NCBI GenBank assembly: GCA_965234475.1
Contig: OZ248397.1
Span: 1,178,001-1,242,000 of the forward strand
Reading direction: 5' to 3'
From: Methylopumilus sp947499625
Lineage (GTDB): Bacteria > Pseudomonadota > Gammaproteobacteria > Burkholderiales > Methylophilaceae
Length of the DNA: 64,000 nucleotides
Part shown: piece by piece, positions 9,301 to 17,529 of the stretch
Layout of the letters: each line of letters starts with the position of its first letter
Position numbering within the stretch: position 1 is the first letter of the stretch
Notes under the pieces: generated by a model
Databases searched by the model: none
Told to the model about the DNA's origin: nothing
What the model saw: the letters and a program-made list of their open reading frames with translations, nothing else
Position numbers and translations under genes: made by a program

Positions 9301-9326
9301 AAACGGCAACCGAAGTTGCCGTTTTT
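9301..9326 (-). terminator. Strong intrinsic terminator of the porin gene
   Basis: A perfect 10-bp stem AAACGGCAAC / GTTGCCGTTT. On the minus strand the loop is the stable TTCG, and a T-rich run follows. It lies 29 bases after the porin stop. The flanking runs could also let it terminate + strand transcription. Confidence 0.9.
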
Positions 9327-9354
9327 AGAGCTTTAAACTACTAAGAAATTAATC

Positions 9355-10599
9355 TTAGAAGAACATAATTGCACCTAGAGAAACATTGCTGAACTCATTT
9401 TTATTAGTTAGTTGAGACTCAAGCTTAATGTTTGAGTATTCAGCTACTAAATTTAAATGCTTAGTGAGTGGGTGGTAAGCACCAACTGTGTAACGCTCTT
9501 GATCTTTAACAAGACCGTTCGCTGCTGCTTCACCCGCTGCTCTGTCGATAGATGAGATACCATATGCTACACCAACCTTTGTTTTACTTGGTAAAACATA
9601 AGTTGCTTGTGCATAGCCACCGTGTGAGTCACGTTTTAGACCAGCATTCGTCATGCCGTCTGTACCAAAGAACGTAGCGCCCAAACCTTCTCCACCGTAG
9701 ACGTAACCTGTTAGGCCTACATTACCTAAATTAACGTTGGCACCAATGTCAGCACCCCAAATATTTATACTGTTGACACCTGCTAGGCCTGCTGCCATCG
9801 CAGAGCTTGATGCATCATATGAAGCACCTGATACCCAAACTTTACCTGCTATAGCATCTGCAGTAAATGCGTATGAAGCTTTAGCTTCCACACCGTAACG
9901 ACTTTGAGCTGTTGCATTTGCACCACCAACGCCAATTTGGTTAGGGTTAGTAAGCGCAATAGTAGCTTGGAAGCCACCCATGTTTGGTGTTGTGTAAGCT
10001 GCTTGAGCTTTCCATGCAGCATATGTGTATCCAGTACCGATACCACCGTTAGTTGAGTTGATCGCTGAATTTAAACCACCGCCAGAACCCACACCTAATA
10101 AAGTCATATCATTTAGAATCGCATCAGAAGCAAAAATACCTAAATCTTTACCTAATTTGATCGAACCCCATGATTTGTCACCAAATGAAAGGTATGTTTG
10201 ACGATTTAAGAAGTTTTGGTTTGGTGCGCCTGCTGAAGCACCAGAAACTGTAGCACCGTCACCAGTGATATCATTACCTGAAACACCAGGTTGTAAGCTG
10301 ATTGTAAATTCAACATCTAAGTCATTTTGACGTGTTTTACCTGTAAAACCTAACCATGCTGGTAAAAGACCAGTTTGGATAGATTTAGTAGTTCCTTTAC
10401 CGCCAACTAACGCCTGGTCTAGTTGAGAACCAGTAGTCTCACGGTTATTACCCAAGTTTGTTTGGTTGAGGAATGCATTCACGTTACCGTTGATATCAAT
10501 TGTCCACTCGCCTGCTGGAATAATGATTCCTGCGTTAGCTGCTGTTGCTGAAAGTGCTAAAACCGCACCAGCCACTGCTAATTTAATATTCTTGTTCAT
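9355..10599 (-). CDS. Gram-negative general porin, beta-proteobacterial type
   Basis: 414-residue outer-membrane beta-barrel, likely a trimeric 16-strand porin for small hydrophilic solutes. A clear signal peptide (MNKNIKLAVAGAVLALSATAANA, cut near residue 23) precedes alternating amphipathic strands rich in Gly, Tyr and Asn. The line FGDKSWGSIKLGKDLGIFASD is the typical L3/strand block of this family, and the last residue is Phe, the usual Bam signal. It has its own strong promoter, a structured leader, an AGGAG site about eight bases before the ATG and a strong terminator, so it is a single-gene unit and probably one of the most abundant mRNAs in this window. Confidence 0.93.
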   Translation of the reverse strand: MNKNIKLAVAGAVLALSATAANAGIIIPAGEWTIDINGNVNAFLNQTNLGNNRETTGSQLDQALVGGKGTTKSIQTGLLPAWLGFTGKTRQNDLDVEFTISLQPGVSGNDITGDGATVSGASAGAPNQNFLNRQTYLSFGDKSWGSIKLGKDLGIFASDAILNDMTLLGVGSGGGLNSAINSTNGGIGTGYTYAAWKAQAAYTTPNMGGFQATIALTNPNQIGVGGANATAQSRYGVEAKASYAFTADAIAGKVWVSGASYDASSSAMAAGLAGVNSINIWGADIGANVNLGNVGLTGYVYGGEGLGATFFGTDGMTNAGLKRDSHGGYAQATYVLPSKTKVGVAYGISSIDRAAGEAAANGLVKDQERYTVGAYHPLTKHLNLVAEYSNIKLESQLTNKNEFSNVSLGAIMFF

Positions 10600-10624
10600 A
10601 TATTTCTCCTATTGTTTTTAAAAC

Positions 10625-10661
10625 CTCATCAATTGCTTGATGAGAAAGTTCGCGAACTTTC
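10625..10661 (-). promoter_or_regulatory. Two adjacent hairpins in the porin mRNA leader
   Basis: An 18-bp perfect palindrome GAAAGTTCGCGAACTTTC (10644-10661) abuts an 8-bp perfect stem CTCATCAA / TTGATGAG with a 4-base loop (10625-10644). Both fall inside the predicted 5' untranslated region of the porin mRNA (about 95 bases), upstream of its ribosome binding site. They share one base. They may protect the mRNA from decay, or the palindrome may be a protein-binding site in DNA. Confidence 0.7.
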
Positions 10662-10699
10662 CCAATGAATAAAAAGATTTACTGAGAAGGTTTAGAGAC

Positions 10700-10728
10700 A
10701 TTATGAACATCAAAAATGGGCATCGCAA
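10700..10728 (-). promoter_or_regulatory. Sigma-70 promoter of the porin gene
   Basis: On the minus strand, -35 TTGCGA (10728-10723) and -10 CATAAT (10705-10700) are separated by exactly 17 bases. Transcription would begin near 10693, about 94 bases before the porin ATG. Confidence 0.7.
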
Positions 10729-10731
10729 GTA

Positions 10732-10775
10732 TTTTTAGTGTTTTTTACGACATTTGTAGAGTTTTATAGAGTTTT
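10732..10775 (-). promoter_or_regulatory. Phased A-tracts (curved DNA / UP-like element) upstream of the porin promoter
   Basis: On the minus strand, five A-runs of 3-6 bases lie at 10772-10775, 10762-10765, 10753-10755, 10741-10746 and 10732-10736. Their centres are about 10 bp apart, one helical turn. The first two belong to a direct repeat of AAAACTCTA. The array sits directly behind the -35 box, where a UP element or bent DNA raises promoter strength. Confidence 0.65.
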
Positions 10776-10805
10776 GTTGCAAATTTACAACAAAATTAAT
10801 TTAAG

Positions 10806-11921
10806 CTATTGATTTATAAGTAATTTTTCATGCTCACGAATCGCATAGCGATCCGTCATTCCCGCAATATAGTCCGCAATCACGCGCGGAGTTTCCTCTT
10901 TCCCAATAGATTGGTAATCCGAAGGGATTAAGTTTAAGTCGTCCATATAGACCTTAAATAGGCCCTCAATGGTCTTTACTGCCTTATCTGTCATCTCGGT
11001 TACCTTGGGATGCAGGTATAAAGACTTCCTTAAGAACTGTTTCAGCTCAAGCTGTTTTTCTGCCATCTCGGTCGAAAAGTCAATCATGGAACCATTAAGT
11101 CTTACCTCATCCACGGTTTTTGGTTTTGATACCTTTATATAGGAGAGGCTGGTTCGACATAAATCATCCACTAAATGATGGATCATGCGCCGAATGGTTT
11201 CATGCACAAGTCTTTTTTGAGATAAATCAGGATAGAGTGCTTTGACCTTGAAAGCATGCTCCTTAAAAAGGGAGACTTCCATCAATTGATCGATCGTTAA
11301 AAGTCCCGAACGAATGCCGTCATCAATATCGTGATTGTTATAGGCAATCTCATCCGCAAAGTTTGCAATCTGCCCCTCGAGGGTCGTTTCTGTTTTATCT
11401 AAAAATCTTTGACCCACATCACCTAATCTTTCAGCATTTTTAATAGAACAGTGCTTTAGGATGCCTTCCCTTGTTTCAAAGGTGAGATTTAGTCCATCAA
11501 ATGCTGCATATCTTTGCTCTAAAAGATCCACGACACGCAGTGACTGAAGGTTATGCTCGAATCCTCCATATTCTTTCATGCAACGGTTTAAGGCATCTTG
11601 TCCTGCGTGACCAAAAGGTGTGTGGCCTAAGTCGTGCGCTAAGGCTATGGCTTCTGCTAAGTCTTCATGGAGGCTTAAGGTTCTTGCAATGCTTCTCGCG
11701 ATTTGCGCAACTTCTAAACTGTGCGTTAAACGCGTTCTGAATAAATCACCTTCATGATTCACAAACACTTGCGTCTTATATTCAAGACGTCGAAAAGCGG
11801 TGGAGTGGATCACGCGATCACGATCACGCTGAAAATCATTTCTTAAAGTTGAAATTTCTTCTTTAAAACGTCGACCGCGAGATTGTTCTGGCTGTGCGGC
11901 ATAAGGTGCCAACTTCATCAT
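10806..11921 (-). CDS. dgt: Deoxyguanosinetriphosphate triphosphohydrolase-like protein
   Basis: HD-domain dNTP triphosphohydrolase, 371 residues, releasing tripolyphosphate from dNTPs and so affecting nucleotide pools. The metal-binding HD features are present: FRRLEYKTQVF, RTRLTHSLEVAQIARS, then LAHDLGHTPFGHAGQ, with the later IANFADEIAYNNHDIDDG block. Its length matches the shorter non-E. coli dGTPase-like type. ATG at 11921 or 11918; either overlaps the aroB stop by a few bases (ATGATGA), so translation is probably coupled. The aroK-aroB-dgt order is common in Betaproteobacteria. Confidence 0.92.
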   Translation of the reverse strand: MMKLAPYAAQPEQSRGRRFKEEISTLRNDFQRDRDRVIHSTAFRRLEYKTQVFVNHEGDLFRTRLTHSLEVAQIARSIARTLSLHEDLAEAIALAHDLGHTPFGHAGQDALNRCMKEYGGFEHNLQSLRVVDLLEQRYAAFDGLNLTFETREGILKHCSIKNAERLGDVGQRFLDKTETTLEGQIANFADEIAYNNHDIDDGIRSGLLTIDQLMEVSLFKEHAFKVKALYPDLSQKRLVHETIRRMIHHLVDDLCRTSLSYIKVSKPKTVDEVRLNGSMIDFSTEMAEKQLELKQFLRKSLYLHPKVTEMTDKAVKTIEGLFKVYMDDLNLIPSDYQSIGKEETPRVIADYIAGMTDRYAIREHEKLLINQ

Positions 11922-13006
11922 GCTAAAAAGTTTGAAGTTTGAAGTGTGGTCTTTAAATGTTTCGTATCGTAATCACTTGTGATCACAGCGTCGCCAATAC
12001 CTTTTTGTAACACCAATCTAATTTTGCCATCCACGACTTTTTTATCCATGCTCATGAGTTCCATGTATTGATCTTCAGAAATTTTTGGGGGATCAGTCGG
12101 AAGTTTGGCTTCTTTTAAAAGTTTAATGATGCGAGTAAATTCTTCGCCCTTTACCCAGCCCATGAGTTTTGATAAATGAGCTGCCATCACCATACCGGTT
12201 GCCACCGCTTCACCATGAAGCCAAACACCATAGCCCATCGCATTTTCAATCGCATGTCCAAACGTATGGCCAAGATTTAAAGTGGTTCGAATACCTGATT
12301 CATGTTCGTCTATTTCCACCACATCCGCTTTGTTTTGACATGAGCGTTGAATAGCTTCAATCAAAAGTGATGGATTTAATTTCATGAGTCCTTCAATATT
12401 TTTTTCAAGCCAAGTAAAAAATGTTTCATCCCGAATCAAACCATACTTAATGACTTCTGCCATGCCTGCTGAAAATTCTCTTCTAGGTAATGTTTTTAAA
12501 GTGTCAATATCTGCAATCACACATTGCGGCTGATAAAAAGCACCAATCATATTTTTACCTAAGGGATGATTAATCCCCGTTTTACCACCGACTGATGAAT
12601 CCACTTGTGATAAAAGTGTGGTGGGAATTTGAATAAAAGGTACACCTCTTAAATAAGTCGCGGCTGCATAGCCTGTCATATCGCCTATGACACCACCCCC
12701 TAATGCAATGAGTGTCACGGTGCGTTCACATTTTTCTTTTAAAAGCGCGTCGTAAATAAGATTTAAGGTTTCTTGATTTTTATAAAACTCGCCATCGGGC
12801 AAGATAATTGGGAATGCTTTAATACCGTGCTCTTTTAAAAGAGATAACAATGGATCGAGATATAAAGGTGCGACCGTTGTGTTGGTAACAACCGCAACAT
12901 GCTTTTGTTTTAAGTGAGATTCGATGAGTTTAATTTGAGACAGCAAGCCCGCTCCAATATAAATAGGATAGGATCGATTCTCTAGTTGAATATGCAGTGT
13001 TTCCAT
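11918..13006 (-). CDS. aroB: 3-Dehydroquinate synthase
   Basis: Second step of the shikimate pathway, converting DAHP to 3-dehydroquinate using NAD+ and a divalent metal. Visible motifs are the NAD-binding GGGVIGDMTGYAAATYLRG, the loop SSVGGKTGIN and the metal-ligand His segment LNLGHTFGHAIE. At 362 residues it is normal length. It starts four bases after aroK and overlaps dgt at its end. It supplies chorismate, which the trp operon downstream in the window consumes. Confidence 0.97.
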   Translation of the reverse strand: METLHIQLENRSYPIYIGAGLLSQIKLIESHLKQKHVAVVTNTTVAPLYLDPLLSLLKEHGIKAFPIILPDGEFYKNQETLNLIYDALLKEKCERTVTLIALGGGVIGDMTGYAAATYLRGVPFIQIPTTLLSQVDSSVGGKTGINHPLGKNMIGAFYQPQCVIADIDTLKTLPRREFSAGMAEVIKYGLIRDETFFTWLEKNIEGLMKLNPSLLIEAIQRSCQNKADVVEIDEHESGIRTTLNLGHTFGHAIENAMGYGVWLHGEAVATGMVMAAHLSKLMGWVKGEEFTRIIKLLKEAKLPTDPPKISEDQYMELMSMDKKVVDGKIRLVLQKGIGDAVITSDYDTKHLKTTLQTSNFLA

Positions 13007-13010
13007 GTCC

Positions 13011-13526
13011 TTAACTTAATAATGACTCAATTTTATGAATAATCGTTTGTGTTTTTTGTTGCCCAGTATCGACGACGAATGACGCCACATTTAAATACAA
13101 AGGGTGTCTATCTTTATACAACTGATTTAACGTATCTAACATATTGCCTTGTTGTAAAAGTGGGCGATTTTTATCGTAAGCTATACGTTTCGCTAAGTGC
13201 TGAGGTTTAGCATTTAGATAAATCACTTTACCTCTCTCTTTTAAAAACGCTCGATTTTCTTCACTTAATACTGCACCCCCACCTGTAGCTAAAATAATAT
13301 CTTTTTTACTCGACAGCTCATCAATCATTTGCGTTTCTCTTTTGCGAAAACCTTCTTCGCCCTCGAGTTCAAAAATCACGGAAACTTTAACACCTAATTT
13401 TTTTTCAATTTCATGATCAGTATCAAAAAAAGTTTTTTTTAATTTTTTAGCCAATAATTTTCCAATGGTCGTTTTACCTGAGCCCATAAGTCCTACAAAA
13501 AAAATATTGTCATTAATCGTTACCAT
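13011..13526 (-). CDS. aroK: Shikimate kinase
   Basis: Phosphorylates shikimate with ATP. The P-loop GLMGSGKTTIGK (about residues 12-23), the substrate Asp in FFDTDHEIEKKLG, and GGGAVL are all visible; 171 residues is normal. It is the first gene of the aroK-aroB-dgt unit. In many Beta- and Gammaproteobacteria the type IV pilus genes pilMNOPQ lie between aroK and the divergent PBP1A gene; here only about 140 bases of non-coding DNA separate them. Confidence 0.97.
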   Translation of the reverse strand: MVTINDNIFFVGLMGSGKTTIGKLLAKKLKKTFFDTDHEIEKKLGVKVSVIFELEGEEGFRKRETQMIDELSSKKDIILATGGGAVLSEENRAFLKERGKVIYLNAKPQHLAKRIAYDKNRPLLQQGNMLDTLNQLYKDRHPLYLNVASFVVDTGQQKTQTIIHKIESLLS

Positions 13527-13666
13527 GACGAACTAGCTTTATATTCAAGAATACTGATTATTTTAAGGGATTAATGAAGTTCTGGTTCGAATTGCCTACA
13601 AATAATCTTCAACACCTTTTATAATAAGGCCCATCAATCCCTCTTAAATCTCATATCAAAAGACTG

Positions 13667-15949
13667 ATGGCAAAACCTATTTTCATAAAACGTCTCATGC
13701 TGTGGTTTTTCATAAGCTTGATCGCCATCGGAGCATTGATTGCTTTAACGATTGCTTTAGTCATGCCCTCATTACCTTCACTCGAGTCGCTCACCGAATA
13801 CCGCCCTAAACTACCTTTAAGAGTCTATAGCTCAGATGGATTCCTAATGGCTGAATTTGGTGAAGAACGTCGCGCTTTTATCAAAATTAATAATGTACCT
13901 AAAAAAATGAAGAATGCCATTTTGGCGATTGAAGACCGTCGTTTTTATCAACACAAAGGGGTCGATGCCGTGGGTGTTGGACGTGCGATTGTCAAAAATC
14001 TAGCAGGCGCCTCACATGAGGGAGCAAGTACCATTACAATGCAGGTCGCACGTAATTTTTTTCTATCCTCCGATCGAACGTTGAGACGCAAAATCAGTGA
14101 AATTTTTCTTTCCTACAAGATCGAAAAAAATCTTAACAAAGATCAAATTTTAGAGCTCTATGTTAATCAAATTTACTTAGGTCAAAGAGCTTATGGTTTT
14201 GGTGCAGCCTCGCTTGTGTATTACGGTAAACCTTTAGAACAATTAACCTTGGCTGAGTGTGCCCTTTTAGCAGGGCTTCCTAAAGCACCTTCTAACTACA
14301 ACCCCTTTACAAATTCAAAACGCGCAATTCAAAGACAGCATGAAGTTTTAAAAAATATGTTGCGTTATGAGTTTATTGATCAAAAAGCTTTTGATGCAGC
14401 TATTAATCAACCGCTTCACTTTAAAGAATCTAAACAGTCAAGAGACTTGGTCGCTGATCATGCATCCGAGATGGTAAGACAAGTTCTTTACGATCAATAT
14501 AAAGATGATATCTATACAAGCGGCATTAAGGTTTACACCACCATCAAGAAAGCCAACCAAGAGGCGGCCAATGAAGCAGTGTTAAGAGGTATTTTAGATT
14601 ACGATCGTCGCCATGAATATCGAGGCCCTGAAAAAACGATTGATTTGGAAGATAAAAAATTCGAAGAACAAAAAACTCAGATTGTCGATACCCTCGATGG
14701 CATAGAGGAATTCAACGGATTTATTCCAGCTGTGGTCATTAAGGCTGAGTCTAAATATGTTCAAGCTTTCACTAAAAAAGGCGACATGGTTGATATTAAA
14801 AATGATGGTTTGGCCCTCATTCAAAAAACTTTAATCGACAAAGATCTTAAAAATAGAAAAGTTAAACCAGGCTCTATTATTCGTGTCATTCAAAAAAATA
14901 AACAATGGGAGGTGGTGCAACTTCCTAAAGTAGAAGCGTCATTAGTCTCAATGGATCCTCAAACAGGAGCTATTACGGCCCTCGTTGGCGGCTTTGATTT
15001 TAATCGAAATAAATATAACCATGTCACTCAAGCAAAACGCCAACCTGGCTCTACTTTCAAGCCCTTCATTTATTCTGCAGCCTTAGAAAAAGGCATTACC
15101 CCTGCCACCATTGTGAATGATGCACCACTGCATTTCTCAGCCGCTGAAACAGGAAGTGGTCTGGATTGGGATCCACAAAATTACGATAATGATTTTGATG
15201 GGCACATCAGGCTCCGTAATGGTTTAGCAAAATCTAAAAACTTAGTCGCTGTTCGCGTGCTCAAAGCCATTGGTGCTCCTTATGCGCAAGACTATGCAAC
15301 ACGCTTTGGTTTTGATCCTGCAAATCATCCTGCATACCTATCCATGGCTTTAGGTGTCGGTTCTGCCACACTGATGGAAATGGTCACAGCTTATGGTGTA
15401 TTTGCAAACGGGGGCTATCTTAAAAAACCTTATCTCATAGAAAAGATGGTCGATAGTCATGGTCAAGTCATCGATCAAACAAATACCATGTTCCAAAATG
15501 AAGAAACACCTCGCGTCATCGATGCTAGAAATGCATTCATCATGACGACCCTTTTACAAGATGTAGTTAATAAAGGTACTGCAGTCAAAGCTAAGGTATT
15601 AGGTCGTTCAGATATTGCAGGTAAAACAGGTACCACAAATAACCAAGTAGATGCATGGTTTGCAGGTTACACGCCTTCGCAAGTCGCCATTGCATGGATT
15701 GGATTTGATCAGCCTAAATCATTGGGGAAAGATGAAACAGGCTCTCAAGCGGCACTCCCTATATGGATTAAATATATGCAGACGGCTCTCAAAGATATTC
15801 CTATACAAAATTATGAGATACCTGAAAACGTCATGGTTCACAAAATTAAATCGGATACAGGCACACCTGCCAATGAAAATGAAGAAGGTGTGAATGAATA
15901 TTTCTATTCAGAATTTCCACCGCATAATGAGATGCATCTCCTCAATTAA
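13667..15949 (+). CDS. mrcA: Penicillin-binding protein 1A, bifunctional class A PBP
   Basis: Inner-membrane enzyme that both polymerises (GT51) and cross-links (transpeptidase) peptidoglycan. An N-terminal membrane anchor (about residues 10-32) precedes the glycosyltransferase motifs IEDRRFYQHKGVD and GASTITMQ. An inserted OB-like region follows, then the penicillin-binding domain with catalytic Ser462 in STFK, SKN and KTG at 653-655. 760 residues is slightly short for the family but complete. It is divergent from aroK. A TATAAT at 13620-13625 in the gap could serve as its -10, with no good -35. Confidence 0.96.
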   Translation: MAKPIFIKRLMLWFFISLIAIGALIALTIALVMPSLPSLESLTEYRPKLPLRVYSSDGFLMAEFGEERRAFIKINNVPKKMKNAILAIEDRRFYQHKGVDAVGVGRAIVKNLAGASHEGASTITMQVARNFFLSSDRTLRRKISEIFLSYKIEKNLNKDQILELYVNQIYLGQRAYGFGAASLVYYGKPLEQLTLAECALLAGLPKAPSNYNPFTNSKRAIQRQHEVLKNMLRYEFIDQKAFDAAINQPLHFKESKQSRDLVADHASEMVRQVLYDQYKDDIYTSGIKVYTTIKKANQEAANEAVLRGILDYDRRHEYRGPEKTIDLEDKKFEEQKTQIVDTLDGIEEFNGFIPAVVIKAESKYVQAFTKKGDMVDIKNDGLALIQKTLIDKDLKNRKVKPGSIIRVIQKNKQWEVVQLPKVEASLVSMDPQTGAITALVGGFDFNRNKYNHVTQAKRQPGSTFKPFIYSAALEKGITPATIVNDAPLHFSAAETGSGLDWDPQNYDNDFDGHIRLRNGLAKSKNLVAVRVLKAIGAPYAQDYATRFGFDPANHPAYLSMALGVGSATLMEMVTAYGVFANGGYLKKPYLIEKMVDSHGQVIDQTNTMFQNEETPRVIDARNAFIMTTLLQDVVNKGTAVKAKVLGRSDIAGKTGTTNNQVDAWFAGYTPSQVAIAWIGFDQPKSLGKDETGSQAALPIWIKYMQTALKDIPIQNYEIPENVMVHKIKSDTGTPANENEEGVNEYFYSEFPPHNEMHLLN

Positions 15950-15971
15950 TTTTTAAAAAAAAGTGTTTTAT

Positions 15972-16547
15972 ATGGCAAGGCAAAGTAAACACATTCGATT
16001 TCAGGTGGCACATAAAGCCGCTCAAATGATGGCCGAAGAAGGTATCAGTGATTACGCATTCGCAAAACGTAAAGCGGCTAAATTTTTTAGATTAATGGAT
16101 GGGGATGCTCTTCCTTCTAATGATGAAATTAATGATGCTATTAAAGAACATCAATCGATTTTTTTTGATGAAGAACATGAGGAGCGTCTCAAAGTATTAA
16201 GACTTGAAGCATTAAGTTTCATGAAAAGATTGAGCGCTTTTAATCCGCATTTAACAGGCGGCGTGCTAGATGGAACGGCGGGCCGATACCCTTCTATTCA
16301 TATTCAGATCTATGCAGACTCGATGAAAGAAGTGGAGTTTTTTTTACTCAATCACAATATCGCATACGAAACACGTGATCGAAAATCTCGCACCAAAGAT
16401 CCGATGCAAGATAAAAAAATTATTCCAGTATTAACGCTTGAAGGCTTAATGGGGCCCATTGAACTTTTGATTTATCACATCGATGATTTAAAAATAAATA
16501 AATTAAAAGCATCAATTGAAGAAACTGAAATGCTACTTAAGCTTTAA
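15972..16547 (+). CDS. Conserved beta-proteobacterial protein, possibly nucleotidyltransferase-like
   Basis: 191 residues from the ATG at 15972 (MARQSKHIRF); a GTG at 15963 is open but starts less plausibly. The N-terminal half is helical and basic, and the C-terminal half has LTGGVLDGTAGRYPSIHIQIYAD followed by a strand-rich region. That GG..DGTA...D-like pattern loosely recalls minimal nucleotidyltransferases, but I cannot confirm catalytic residues. I recall similar proteins next to hemB in Betaproteobacteria, some mislabelled as Mur ligases; it has no Mur ligase motif. It overlaps the convergent hemB by 11 bases. Function unknown. Confidence 0.65.
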   Translation: MARQSKHIRFQVAHKAAQMMAEEGISDYAFAKRKAAKFFRLMDGDALPSNDEINDAIKEHQSIFFDEEHEERLKVLRLEALSFMKRLSAFNPHLTGGVLDGTAGRYPSIHIQIYADSMKEVEFFLLNHNIAYETRDRKSRTKDPMQDKKIIPVLTLEGLMGPIELLIYHIDDLKINKLKASIEETEMLLKL

Positions 16548-17523
16548 GCCAGCGTGCAACTTCCATCGCATAGTAACTTAAAATACCATCAGCCCCTGCA
16601 CGTTTAAATGCTAAAAGTGATTCCATCACAACTGCTTTTTCGTCCAACCAACCATTTTGCGAAGCTGCTTTAAGCATCGCGTATTCACCACTTACTTGGT
16701 AAGCGTAAGTTGGAACACCAAAGGCAGTTTTCACACGATACACAATATCAAGATAAGGTAGTCCCGGTTTCACCATCACCATGTCGGCACCTTCATTAAT
16801 ATCTAGCTCGACTTCAGTTAAAGCTTCATCGGTATTTGCTGGGTCTATTTGATAACTGTTTTTATCACTTCCACCTAAATTTTTAGATGAGCCCACTGCG
16901 TCTCTAAAGGGGCCATAAAATGAGGAAGCATATTTAGCTGAGTACGCTAGAATTTTTGTATGGATAAATCCTTCTTTTTCTAAGGCTTCACGAATTTTGC
17001 CAATGCGACCATCCATCATATCGGACGGTGCCACAATATCGGCCCCTGCTTTTGCATGACTTAAAGCTTGCTTGATTAAGACTTCTACTGTTTCATCGTT
17101 GAGTACATACCCTGAGACATCAATCAAACCATCTTGGCCATGACTTGTATAAGGATCAAGTGCCACATCGGTAATCACACCAAGTTGAGGTATATGTTTT
17201 TTTAATAAGGCTACAACTCTTGGAATAAGACCTTCAGGGTTATAAGCTTCTTTCGCATCTTCGGTTTTTAAGTTTGCATCAATCACTGGAAATAATGCAA
17301 TCGCAGGGATGCCTAATTTAAAACATTCTTTTGCGGTGTCAATAATAAGATCAATGCTTTGACGTTTAATACCTGGCATGGATGGAATCGCTTCTTCTTT
17401 CTGGTGTCCCTCCATCACAAACACAGGATAAATTAAATCATCCGTACGCAAATGATGTTCGCGCATCAATCGACGCGAGAATTCATCTTTACGCATACGC
17501 CTGGGTCGCATTGAATTTTCCAT
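16537..17523 (-). CDS. hemB: Delta-aminolevulinic acid dehydratase (porphobilinogen synthase)
   Basis: Condenses two 5-aminolevulinate molecules into porphobilinogen for heme and other tetrapyrroles. The Schiff-base Lys motifs are seen in YSAKYASSFYGPFRDA and MVKPGLPYLDIV. The metal loop reads DVALDPYTSHGQDG, with Asp where zinc enzymes have Cys, so this should be the Mg2+-dependent type seen in Pseudomonas. 328 residues, normal. It is the last gene of the minus-strand block and lies six bases after trpC. hemA, which starts the pathway, is at 22177. Confidence 0.96.
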   Translation of the reverse strand: MENSMRPRRMRKDEFSRRLMREHHLRTDDLIYPVFVMEGHQKEEAIPSMPGIKRQSIDLIIDTAKECFKLGIPAIALFPVIDANLKTEDAKEAYNPEGLIPRVVALLKKHIPQLGVITDVALDPYTSHGQDGLIDVSGYVLNDETVEVLIKQALSHAKAGADIVAPSDMMDGRIGKIREALEKEGFIHTKILAYSAKYASSFYGPFRDAVGSSKNLGGSDKNSYQIDPANTDEALTEVELDINEGADMVMVKPGLPYLDIVYRVKTAFGVPTYAYQVSGEYAMLKAASQNGWLDEKAVVMESLLAFKRAGADGILSYYAMEVARWLKA

Positions 17524-17529
17524 AATATT

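Noticed and set aside
10772..10795. TTTTGTTG/CAACAAAA inverted repeat after dgt as a terminator
   Set aside because: The stem is weak and AT-rich with no T-run after it on the minus strand; possibly chance in AT-rich DNA.
13582..13600. GGTTCGAATTGCC resembles a tRNA T-loop in the aroK/mrcA gap
   Set aside because: No acceptor, D or anticodon stems can be formed around it and no CCA-proximal pairing is seen.
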